From NCBI GenBank assembly GCA_016196755.1, contig JACPXC010000001.1:1-64000 (forward strand): a stretch of 64,000 nt of DNA, read 5' to 3'. A model generated the notes under the pieces. The model did not search any database. It was not told where the DNA came from and was given only the letters and a program-made list of their open reading frames with translations. Positions 24,187-30,826 of the stretch are shown piece by piece; the first letter of the stretch is position 1, and each line of letters starts with the position of its first letter. The position numbers were made by a program, and so were the translations under genes. The stretch comes from Elusimicrobiota bacterium (GTDB lineage Bacteria > Elusimicrobiota > Elusimicrobia > UBA1565).

Positions 24187-24728
24187 CAATACCCCACGAT
24201 GCGGAGAGATTCCAGGAAGCGGTTGAACTCCTTGCGGAAGTCCAGGTACTCGGCTTCGCGCGTGGTCAGCTTCACGATGAAGTAGTCGTCGCCGACCCCC
24301 GGCACGAGGGCGTAGAAGTGGTGCAGCTCGAGGAGCTCGGCGGGCAGGCGCCCGGCCGGCGTGAAGCGCTTCTCGCGCACCTCGAAGAGCCGGGCCGGCT
24401 TGCGCGCCACGCGCCACGAGGTCAGGCCGGTGGAGGCGCGGTCGGAGGCGTCGTCGGAGCGCCGCAGGGCCTTCATCGTCTGGCGCGGCGTGCGCCAGCC
24501 GGGCTTGCCCTTCTCGAAGGCGTGGACGTGGTAGGCGGGGCGCCAGCCCGCGGCGGTCTCGGGGCCGACCAGATGGGTGGCGGTGCCGGCCGGGGTGGCC
24601 TGCTCGAAGGCGGTCCAGCCCATCGGCAGGGTGCAGGAGAAGGAGCGGCTGGGAGGCGTATAAGGGAAGGCGTCGTCGGCGGCCCCCGCGGGCAGGGCCA
24701 AGAGCGCGGCCAGCCAGAGCCCGGTCAT
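24186..24728 (-). CDS. Secreted protein of unknown function
   Basis: 180-aa protein with a signal peptide (residues 1-17, cleaved after the AGA region). The mature domain begins PYTPPSRSFSCTLPMGW, resembling proteins with a PsbP-like or lipoprotein beta-barrel fold that start with F-C-x-P-x-GW, but no family is certain. It starts at ATG 24728, overlapping the stop of the large Pro-rich gene (ATGA), so the two are co-translated. Probably periplasmic. Confidence 0.72.
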   Translation of the reverse strand: MTGLWLAALLALPAGAADDAFPYTPPSRSFSCTLPMGWTAFEQATPAGTATHLVGPETAAGWRPAYHVHAFEKGKPGWRTPRQTMKALRRSDDASDRASTGLTSWRVARKPARLFEVREKRFTPAGRLPAELLELHHFYALVPGVGDDYFIVKLTTREAEYLDFRKEFNRFLESLRIVGY

Positions 24729-26611
24729 TGCTTCTCCTCGGCCGCGCGCGCCGCCTTGTCGGACTCGAGCCATTGGCGTTCCGCCGCGGAGCCGGGACGC
24801 GGGAGCACGGGGTCCGTGGGAACGGTCGGGGGGGCCTTGCCGAGTCCGGCGTCCTCGAGGATGCGGCCGGCGCCGCCGTCGCCGCTCATCATCGAGTGCA
24901 TGATCGTGTCGACGAAATCGGTGGGACGGTCGCGCCACTCGCGGTAGAGCGCCAGCAGCTCGCGGTCGAGGGCGGGCTCCTTGTCGCCGGCCTTCTCCAG
25001 CGCCTGGTAGAGGCGGAACTCGCCGGTCCAGGCGCGCAGGACCGCGCCGTAGGGGTCGCCGGGCATGCGCAGCTGCGCGTCGAGGAGGAGGAGTCCGTTG
25101 ACCAGAGCGCCGGCCTGGGCCGTCTGCGAGCGCGTCATGCGCCGGCTGCCGTCGGCGTAGACCCGCATGCGGCCCCATTTGGTGGCCGACTCGCCTGCGG
25201 AGCCGACCGAGCGGTCGAAGGCCTGGGCCGACGGCGCGGGGAGGCCGCGCGTCGTGAACATGGCCGGGTCGTCGGGCAGCAGCCAAGCCCGGTCCGAGGC
25301 GAGCAGGGAGTCGCGGCCGCTGAACACCGGGCCGTCGTGGACCGCCACGACCTCGCGCGGCGTGCCGCCACCGGAGGCCATCGTCGACAGCCCCGTCCGC
25401 GCCCCCGAGCCGGAGCGCCGCGAGTCGAGCACCACGTGGGGGAGGCGGGCGAGCAGGACTCCGAGCGTCTGGGAGCGTTCGGGGTCGGGAAGGTTGGCGC
25501 CGATGAGCGTCAGGAGCGCCACCTCGTCGCGCCCGTAGGGCGCGGTGGCGAGGAAGGCGCCGAAGGCCTCGGGCGACAGCGCGGGATAGGCGGGAGCCGA
25601 CACCGTCGATACCGCGGGGGCGGCCGGGCGCTGGGCTGCGGGCAGAGCCAGGGGCGTCATGCCCTCCGCCGTGGCCGAGGGCGGCGGCGCCGCGGGTTCG
25701 GCGCGGAAGGTTTGGACGGGCGCCGGGGCGGGGACGGGAATCGGAACGAGGACGGGGGCGACGGGTGCGGCCGGGACGGCAGGAGGAGGAGGAGCGGCCG
25801 GCAGGCCTGCCATCGCCCGTGCCGCGCCGATCTCGCCCGGGGTCTGGGGATCGCGCAGGGACCGCAAGGTTTCCGCCTCGGTGCCTAGGTCGGACTCGGA
25901 GGGGAGCGGAGCGGGGGGCGGCGCGATGACGGCCGGCGCGATGACGCTCGGCACTACTGGCGCGAAGGCGGCCATGGGAGACGGCGGCGGCGCGGCCTCG
26001 CTCTTCCACGGGGCCGGCAGCGCGACGATGTCCTCGGGCACGGGCTCTTCGGCGGGCGCGACGGGAGTGGGCGCGGCCGGGACGGCGGCCGCTGCGGCCG
26101 GGGGAGTCGGGGGCGGCGAGGGAGGCTCGACGGCCGGCGGCGCCGGCGGTTGGGCGGAAAGCTCGGCTTGGGGCGGCGGCGCCTTGGGTCGGGCCTCCTC
26201 GAGGGCCCAGAGTTCGGACGCCGAGAAGAGAGGCTTCAAGTCCTCGCGCGCCGACTTCGGCAGAATGGGCCAGTCGCGCTGGGCCAGACGGCGCAGGGCC
26301 GCCTTGTCCTCGGGGCTCAGAGCCCCGGCCGAGGCGGCGCGGTCGCGGATCAGCTTGATCTCGAGAAGGTCGCGCAGGCGCCGACGGCTGCGCAGGTCCT
26401 CGAGGAGGAACGAGGCGTCCTCGCGGCTCACCGGCGCGCCCCCACCCGGCGGGCGCATGAGGCCGTCGGCGTGGAAGGTGTAGCCGCGCTCGCTCAGGAG
26501 TCCGGCGTCGAAGACGCCGACGGTCTCGCGGTCGAAGAGGGCGTCGGGCTCCGAGGCGGGGCAGACGGAGGCCGTGACGAGCAGGGCCAAGAGCAGGGAC
26601 GCGGTGCGCAT
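24725..26611 (-). CDS. Large secreted protein with Ala/Pro-rich central region
   Basis: 628-aa protein without a family I recognise. It has a signal peptide (MRTASLLLALLVTASVCPAS), an N-terminal helical region to about residue 150, a low-complexity Ala/Pro/Val segment of about 200 residues, and a C-terminal globular domain of about 270 residues. That domain has blocks such as GRMRVYADGSRRMTRSQTAQAG and a DTIMHSMMSGDGGAG segment. Two ATGs further upstream are in frame, but a promoter with its -10 box ending 7 nt before the ATG at 26611 makes that start most likely. Confidence 0.75.
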   Translation of the reverse strand: MRTASLLLALLVTASVCPASEPDALFDRETVGVFDAGLLSERGYTFHADGLMRPPGGGAPVSREDASFLLEDLRSRRRLRDLLEIKLIRDRAASAGALSPEDKAALRRLAQRDWPILPKSAREDLKPLFSASELWALEEARPKAPPPQAELSAQPPAPPAVEPPSPPPTPPAAAAAVPAAPTPVAPAEEPVPEDIVALPAPWKSEAAPPPSPMAAFAPVVPSVIAPAVIAPPPAPLPSESDLGTEAETLRSLRDPQTPGEIGAARAMAGLPAAPPPPAVPAAPVAPVLVPIPVPAPAPVQTFRAEPAAPPPSATAEGMTPLALPAAQRPAAPAVSTVSAPAYPALSPEAFGAFLATAPYGRDEVALLTLIGANLPDPERSQTLGVLLARLPHVVLDSRRSGSGARTGLSTMASGGGTPREVVAVHDGPVFSGRDSLLASDRAWLLPDDPAMFTTRGLPAPSAQAFDRSVGSAGESATKWGRMRVYADGSRRMTRSQTAQAGALVNGLLLLDAQLRMPGDPYGAVLRAWTGEFRLYQALEKAGDKEPALDRELLALYREWRDRPTDFVDTIMHSMMSGDGGAGRILEDAGLGKAPPTVPTDPVLPRPGSAAERQWLESDKAARAAEEKQ

Positions 26612-26618
26612 CGCTCTC

Positions 26619-26647
26619 ATTATAATGCGCGATGGGTGTTTCGTAAA
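26619..26647 (-). promoter_or_regulatory. Promoter of the 26611-23818 operon
   Basis: On the minus strand TTTACG (26642-26647), a 17-bp spacer and a perfect TATAAT (26619-26624) are followed by 7 nt and the ATG at 26611. Predicted leaderless transcript. Confidence 0.65.
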
Positions 26648-26707
26648 TGTAAGGCGCATCCCTAAAGTCTGGAACCCCTTAAGAGAAAATGAACGGATTC
26701 GATCCCC

Positions 26708-26866
26708 ATGAAAAATAATCCTTTAAAACACATCGTTATTAAATTAAGCGAGATTTCATTCGCCTGGTTTCCCCATTGGACCCATCATTCGTGTAAGAGG
26801 ATGGTAAGGGCAAGGCAAGAAGAGAGTAGTCCGGAACGTCTCATGAGAGGTGGGGAATGCAGATGA
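26708..26866 (+). CDS. Possible 52-aa small ORF upstream of the S8 protease
   Basis: An open frame of 53 codons begins at ATG 26708 in the AT-rich region between the divergent operons and stops at 26866, 10 nt inside the protease gene. The product has no signal peptide or known motif. Overlap with the protease start would allow translational coupling. I have no evidence of expression, and it may be chance. Confidence 0.25.
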   Translation: MKNNPLKHIVIKLSEISFAWFPHWTHHSCKRMVRARQEESSPERLMRGGECR

Positions 26867-28263
26867 AGCGGATTCAGTCTTTAGCTTCGTGCGCCGTGCT
26901 CCTGTCGGTCTTGTCGGTCGCCGCGAAAGCCGTGGAGCAGAACGACTTCGACACCAGCGCGGCCGGCGTCTCGACGCTGCTCGCGGGAGCCAAGAGAGCC
27001 GCGCGCGCCAACGGCGCCGCGGTGCCCGGCTCGTCTTTGGCCGGCGCTCCGGCGGCCTCCGCGTCGGAAGACCAGTACGAGCGGGTGATCGTCGTTTTCG
27101 CCGACAACGTATCTAAGGAAGAGCGCCTGCGCCTCGCCGCCGAGCGGGGCGGCACGGCGATCCGGGACTTGGCGTTGATCCACGCGGTCTCGATGGTGGT
27201 GCCGAAGTCGCGCAGCGAGTCCATCGCAAGCACGCCGAGCCCCGCCGACGCGGGCAAGGTCGTGCGCACCGAGGACGACCTCGTGCAGAACTGGCTGGTC
27301 GCCGCCCCGGCGGCCCTCCCGCTCTCCCCGGCCTTGGCGGCGCCGCGGCTCCCGGCCGCCCCGTCCGCGGAGGAGTTGTCGATCGCCACGGTCCGCAGCC
27401 AGCACGTCCCGTGGGGCGTCTCGTCGGTCAACGCCCAGGCGCTGTGGCGGCGCGATTCGGGCGGCGTGCCGCAGCGCGAGAACCGCGGGCGCGGCGTCAA
27501 GGTGGCGGTGGTCGACACCGGCATCGACGTGAACCACGCGAACCTCAACGTGCGCGGCGGCTACAACGCGATCGCCCCGGGCGGCTCGTGGGCCGACGAC
27601 CAGGGCCATGGGACGCACGTGGCGGGCACGATCGGCGCCACGGACATGCGCGACCGCGGCGTCATCGGAGTCGCCCCCGAGGCTTCGTTGTACGCGGTCA
27701 AAGTCCTCGACTCGGGTGGGAGCGGCAGCTACTCGGACATCATCGCCGGCATCCAGTGGTGCGTCGAGAACCGGATGCAGGTCATCAACATGAGCCTGGG
27801 CGCCTCGCGCGGCACGGAGTCCCTGGCGGCGGCGATGACGGCGGCCCACGCGGCCGGCGTGACGATCATCGCGGCGGCGGGCAACTCCTCGGGCGGCCCG
27901 GTGGGCTTCCCGGCGGCGTACCCGGAGGCCATCGCGGTCGGCTCCATCGACATCAACGAGCGGCTGTCGTCGTTCTCGAGCGTCGGGCCGCAGGTGGCCG
28001 TGGTCGCCCCGGGGTCGAACGTCACCTCGACCCAGATGGGCGGCGGCTACGCGACCTTCAACGGCACGTCGATGGCCACGCCGCACATCGCGGGCTTGGC
28101 GGTCCTGGCCATCGCGGCCGGAGCGCGCACGCCCGCCCAGGTGCGCAACTGGATCGTCGCCTCGGCCCGGCCGCTGGAGTCTCAGCCGGCGCCGGAGGAC
28201 GCGTACGGGACCGACCAGGTGGGGGCCGGCCTGCCGGACGCCTCGCGCTTGGGCGCGCGCTGA
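26857..28263 (+). CDS. Secreted subtilisin-family serine protease (S8)
   Basis: 468-aa subtilase with a signal peptide (about 1-25), an I9-like inhibitory propeptide (about 65-110, the VIVVFADNVSKEERLRLAAE region), a linker and the catalytic domain. The triad is D220 (VVDTGID), H251 (GHGTHVAG) and S405 (NGTSMATPH), with an oxyanion Asn in AAGNSSG. The C-terminus ends soon after the catalytic domain, so it is a simple secreted protease. A GAGAGG ribosome-binding site lies 6 nt before the ATG. A strong intrinsic terminator follows immediately. Confidence 0.95.
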   Translation: MQMKRIQSLASCAVLLSVLSVAAKAVEQNDFDTSAAGVSTLLAGAKRAARANGAAVPGSSLAGAPAASASEDQYERVIVVFADNVSKEERLRLAAERGGTAIRDLALIHAVSMVVPKSRSESIASTPSPADAGKVVRTEDDLVQNWLVAAPAALPLSPALAAPRLPAAPSAEELSIATVRSQHVPWGVSSVNAQALWRRDSGGVPQRENRGRGVKVAVVDTGIDVNHANLNVRGGYNAIAPGGSWADDQGHGTHVAGTIGATDMRDRGVIGVAPEASLYAVKVLDSGGSGSYSDIIAGIQWCVENRMQVINMSLGASRGTESLAAAMTAAHAAGVTIIAAAGNSSGGPVGFPAAYPEAIAVGSIDINERLSSFSSVGPQVAVVAPGSNVTSTQMGGGYATFNGTSMATPHIAGLAVLAIAAGARTPAQVRNWIVASARPLESQPAPEDAYGTDQVGAGLPDASRLGAR

Positions 28264-28275
28264 CGAGCTCTAAAA

Positions 28276-28314
28276 GAAAGCCCCTCCGGCCGCAGGCCGG
28301 GGGGGTTTTTCTTT
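28276..28314 (+). terminator. Intrinsic terminator of the S8 protease
   Basis: An 11-bp GC stem (28281-28291 with 28295-28305, one U-G pair), 3-nt loop, then TTTTT. A run of A/G upstream extends pairing. It overlaps the left edge of the 34-bp inverted repeat. Confidence 0.85.
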
Positions 28315-28382
28315 GGTGCCGGACTTTGGCTTTTGGCTTTTCGCTGAAAGCGAAAAGCCAAAAGCCAAAGTCCGGCACCAAA
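28312..28382. repeat. 34-bp perfect inverted repeat
   Basis: Positions 28312-28345 and 28349-28382 are exact reverse complements separated by 3 nt (GAA). Each arm contains two copies of a TTTGGC unit. Folding energy would be very high on either strand. It lies in the 233-bp gap between the protease and the hydroxylase-like gene. It resembles REP/BIME-type palindromic elements, but no REP-associated transposase is in the window. Confidence 0.85.
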
Positions 28383-28407
28383 CGGGCACCAAACGGGGCA
28401 CCAAACG
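28374..28407. repeat. Three tandem copies of an 11-bp unit
   Basis: GGCACCAAACG occurs at 28374-28384, 28385-28395 and 28397-28407. The first copy overlaps the right end of the large inverted repeat, so the array may have arisen by slippage at the palindrome edge. The remaining bases to 28496 hold GC-rich partial palindromes but no gene. Confidence 0.75.
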
Positions 28408-28496
28408 GGCCGGCACTCTTGCTGGGCCCTCGGGCCCATATTCTCGTGGGCCGCGCGCCCCTTCTGGGTGCCTCGGATCGGAGCCATAGTCATGAC

Positions 28497-29264
28497 ATGG
28501 GGGATGGAGCGGCGTTCGTGCCACTCGTGAACGGACCGAGCGCCGGAATGCTGGCGGACCTCTCCCTAAAAGAGCCGGCTTCCTCAGGCTACTCGCGGGA
28601 GGACGACCGGACCTGGCGCAAGCTCCAGGACCGGCTCTTTCCTATACAGGACCGCCTCGCTTTCGACGCCTATCTCGATTGCCGCGCCGCCATGCTGGGC
28701 GGCGTCCCCGGCGTGCCCGATCCCGCCGAGGTGTCGCGCCGCATCGAGGCCCGCAGCGGATTTTCCATCGTCCCGGTGGGAGGCCTGGTCCGCGCGGCGG
28801 AGTTCTTCGACTCCCTGCGCCAGGGCAGCTTCACGGCCAATACCAGCGCCCGCAAGCCCGACCAATGGCGCTTCTGCCCGTCGCCCGACTGGTTCCACGA
28901 GAGCCTCGGCCATGCCGCTTCCCTGGGGGACCCGCGGATCGCCGCGCTCTACCGGCGCTTCGGCGAGGCGGCGGCCCAGGCTCCCGACAAGGACGGCCTG
29001 CGCCGGCTCGGAAGGCTGTTCTGGTTCGCCTTCGAGGTCGGCCTGGTGCGCGAGCGCGGCACGGTCAAGGCCTTCGGGGCGGCGATCCTCTCGTCGCTCT
29101 CCGAGCTCGAGAACGTCGGCCGCGGCGAGCTCCGGGCATTCGACCCCGCCGAGATCGAGCGCACCGCCTACGACTATCGCGGCACCCAGCCGCTGTACTT
29201 CGTCGCCGACGGCGTCGACCACCTGCTGGACTCCCTGGCCGTCCACCTCGAGTGCCAGACTTAA
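28497..29264 (+). CDS. Pterin-dependent aromatic amino acid hydroxylase-like protein
   Basis: 255-aa member of the phenylalanine/tyrosine/tryptophan hydroxylase fold. The non-heme iron facial triad is visible: H134 and H139 in PDWFHESLGH and E180 in FWFAFEVGLV. The spacing 5 and 41 is the same as in Chromobacterium phenylalanine hydroxylase. FGAAILSSLSEL further on matches the family's conserved loop. No pterin-pathway gene is nearby, so the physiological substrate (Phe to Tyr or another) is open. I chose ATG 28497; the open frame reaches far upstream through the protease gene, which is spurious. Confidence 0.85.
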   Translation: MGDGAAFVPLVNGPSAGMLADLSLKEPASSGYSREDDRTWRKLQDRLFPIQDRLAFDAYLDCRAAMLGGVPGVPDPAEVSRRIEARSGFSIVPVGGLVRAAEFFDSLRQGSFTANTSARKPDQWRFCPSPDWFHESLGHAASLGDPRIAALYRRFGEAAAQAPDKDGLRRLGRLFWFAFEVGLVRERGTVKAFGAAILSSLSELENVGRGELRAFDPAEIERTAYDYRGTQPLYFVADGVDHLLDSLAVHLECQT

Positions 29265-29310
29265 GGCCTAGCCCGCTCTGGGACCTATGCCCGCGCGCCG
29301 TAGGTCTTCC

Positions 29311-29355
29311 CGGCCCATGTCTCCATATAGGAGTGCCGTTACAATGACGGCATGA
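29311..29355 (+). promoter_or_regulatory. Conserved 45-bp promoter element, copy 1
   Basis: This segment matches 38232-38276 at 36 of 45 positions without gaps. The core is TATAGG (29326-29331), then CCGTTACAATGA with TACAAT at 29340-29345 as a likely -10 box. There is no recognisable -35 hexamer, so a different sigma factor or an activator may act. ATG 29352, 6 nt after the box, opens a six-codon ORF (MTRGWS) whose stop overlaps the GTG of the next gene. Confidence 0.65.
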
Positions 29356-29372
29356 CGAGGGGGTGGTCGTGA
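29352..29372 (+). promoter_or_regulatory. Six-codon leader ORF
   Basis: ATG at 29352 to TGA at 29370-29372, encoding MTRGWS. It sits 6 nt after the TACAAT box, where other genes here have their leaderless start. Its stop overlaps the GTG at 29369 (GTGA), so ribosomes could re-initiate on the membrane-protein gene. Translation is inferred. Confidence 0.35.
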
Positions 29373-30826
29373 AGCTCCTTGCGGGCCACGGACGAAAGTC
29401 CGCGGCCGTCATCGTGACCCTGTCCCTGCTGTCCCAGCAGGGATTTTTCGTTTCCGAAGCCCTAGCCCAGCGCGTCACCGCGGTGAACCCCGGCGGCGCT
29501 CCCATCGCCCCGGTGACGACGGCGGGCGTGGCGACGGTGCCCGTGACCCTTGCGGCGCCTTTGGGGCTCTCCGCCGCCGCTCCTGGCCGGTCCGCCAGCC
29601 TGCCGGCGCCCGTCGCGCCGACGCCGACGGCCAAGCCCGCGGCTTCCGCCGCCGCGGCGCTGGCCGCTCCGGCCACCGTCACGCCCGCAGTCATCGCTCC
29701 CATCGCCGTCGCGGCGCAGGCCGCCGAGGTCCTTCCCGCACCCGCCGCCGCACCCGCCGCGGAAGTCCAACGGCTCGCCGCCGCTGCCGCGGGTCCCCTT
29801 GCCGCGGCGCCCGAAGCCGCGAAGGCGCGGCCGGACGGGACGCAGGCCGGGCTCCGACGCCTGGGCGGCGTCCTGGCTAAGGGAGCCCCCGCCGCGCCTC
29901 TGGCCGCGTTCTTCGACCAGGCCCGGCGTTCCCAGGTCAACGCCGTCACGGAGCCGTCGGGGAGCGTCCCGACCACTGAGGCTGTGGGAGAGACCGGCCG
30001 CGACTCCCGGGGGCGGCTCGAGCCCGCGGGCACGGACGCCGAGGCGCCCGACCGAGCGATATCGCGAGGAAGTGCCGCCTCCGAGGTCGTGGGAGCGGCC
30101 GCCCAGCCCGACGTGCCGGAGCCCAGCGTCGGCAATCGCTTCATCGAGTTCAACGTCCAATACCTCAAGGACATCAAGAAGCTCTTTCTCGAGTCAGCCA
30201 CGACTCCGAACAGCCAGGACTACATCTACCTCCTGACCAAGACCTTCGGCCTCAACCTCGCCATCCGCGTCGCCTTCGCCTACAAGGGCGTCAGCGACGG
30301 CGCGCTGCCGCTGGAGCGCGCCATCATCTCCACCGCCTGGTATCAGGTCCAGGACGCGATCTTCACGGTCTTCGGCCAGACTTATATGAAGTTCCTCGGC
30401 AAGATGACCGGGATGCTCCGGATCGGCTCGGCCAAGATCGGTGACCTCGCCTTCGTCTACGTCCAGCTCGTCGCCTTCGAGTTCCTCAACCGCCTCGTGC
30501 TCGGGCCCATCGGCGAGAACCCGCTGGTGTACTCCTGGGGGGGCATCGGGCTCTTGCTCCTCAACAACCTGCAGGGGTTGATTTCGGGCGGGCTCCTCGT
30601 CCCGGTCATCAACAAGCTCTACGCCAAGGGCTTCATAAGCGAGAAAACCAGCAACGCCCTCTATCAGCTGGCCAGCCTCACGATGCACCTGGGGCTCCTG
30701 GCTACCTTCGGCTACCAGAGCGTGTTCACGTGGCTGACCACGGCGCTCATGATCCTTTCCTGGTCGGCCTACATCGGGCTGTCGTTCTTCGCCGACGACA
30801 AGTCCGTCCCGGAGAAGAAGCTGTGA
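29369..30826 (+). CDS. Membrane protein P1 with signal peptide and Ala/Pro-rich N-terminus
   Basis: 485-aa protein of no family I know. Residues 1-34 are a signal peptide, about 35-225 are low-complexity Ala/Pro/Val, then a C-terminal membrane domain of about 210 residues with several hydrophobic helices. That domain is paralogous to the product at 35243-36295, sharing WYQVQDAIFTVFGQTYMKFLG and EFLNRLVLGPIGENPLVY. Around 190-205 the segment AAFFDQARRSQVNAVTEP resembles one in the GH77-GH133 protein. An intragenic 51-bp repeat lies at residues about 227-243. GTG 29369 is preferred over GTG 29363 because of a GAGGGGG site 5 nt before. First gene of the two-amylase operon. Confidence 0.78.
   Translation: MKLLAGHGRKSAAVIVTLSLLSQQGFFVSEALAQRVTAVNPGGAPIAPVTTAGVATVPVTLAAPLGLSAAAPGRSASLPAPVAPTPTAKPAASAAAALAAPATVTPAVIAPIAVAAQAAEVLPAPAAAPAAEVQRLAAAAAGPLAAAPEAAKARPDGTQAGLRRLGGVLAKGAPAAPLAAFFDQARRSQVNAVTEPSGSVPTTEAVGETGRDSRGRLEPAGTDAEAPDRAISRGSAASEVVGAAAQPDVPEPSVGNRFIEFNVQYLKDIKKLFLESATTPNSQDYIYLLTKTFGLNLAIRVAFAYKGVSDGALPLERAIISTAWYQVQDAIFTVFGQTYMKFLGKMTGMLRIGSAKIGDLAFVYVQLVAFEFLNRLVLGPIGENPLVYSWGGIGLLLLNNLQGLISGGLLVPVINKLYAKGFISEKTSNALYQLASLTMHLGLLATFGYQSVFTWLTTALMILSWSAYIGLSFFADDKSVPEKKL
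30049..30099 (-). repeat. Intragenic 51-bp repeat, copy 1
   Basis: Core 30049-30086 (38 bp) equals the cores of the copies at 53922 and 62338 with one mismatch. The adjoining 13 bp (30087-30099) are a degenerate arm of an imperfect palindrome. In this gene it is read on the strand opposite to the other two copies and stays open (DRAISRGSAASEV). Confidence 0.85.

Noticed and set aside
27411-28496. Long open frame running from inside the S8 protease into the hydroxylase-like gene
   Set aside because: The upstream part is the +1 shadow of the protease gene; the terminator and palindrome between the genes argue against a fusion.
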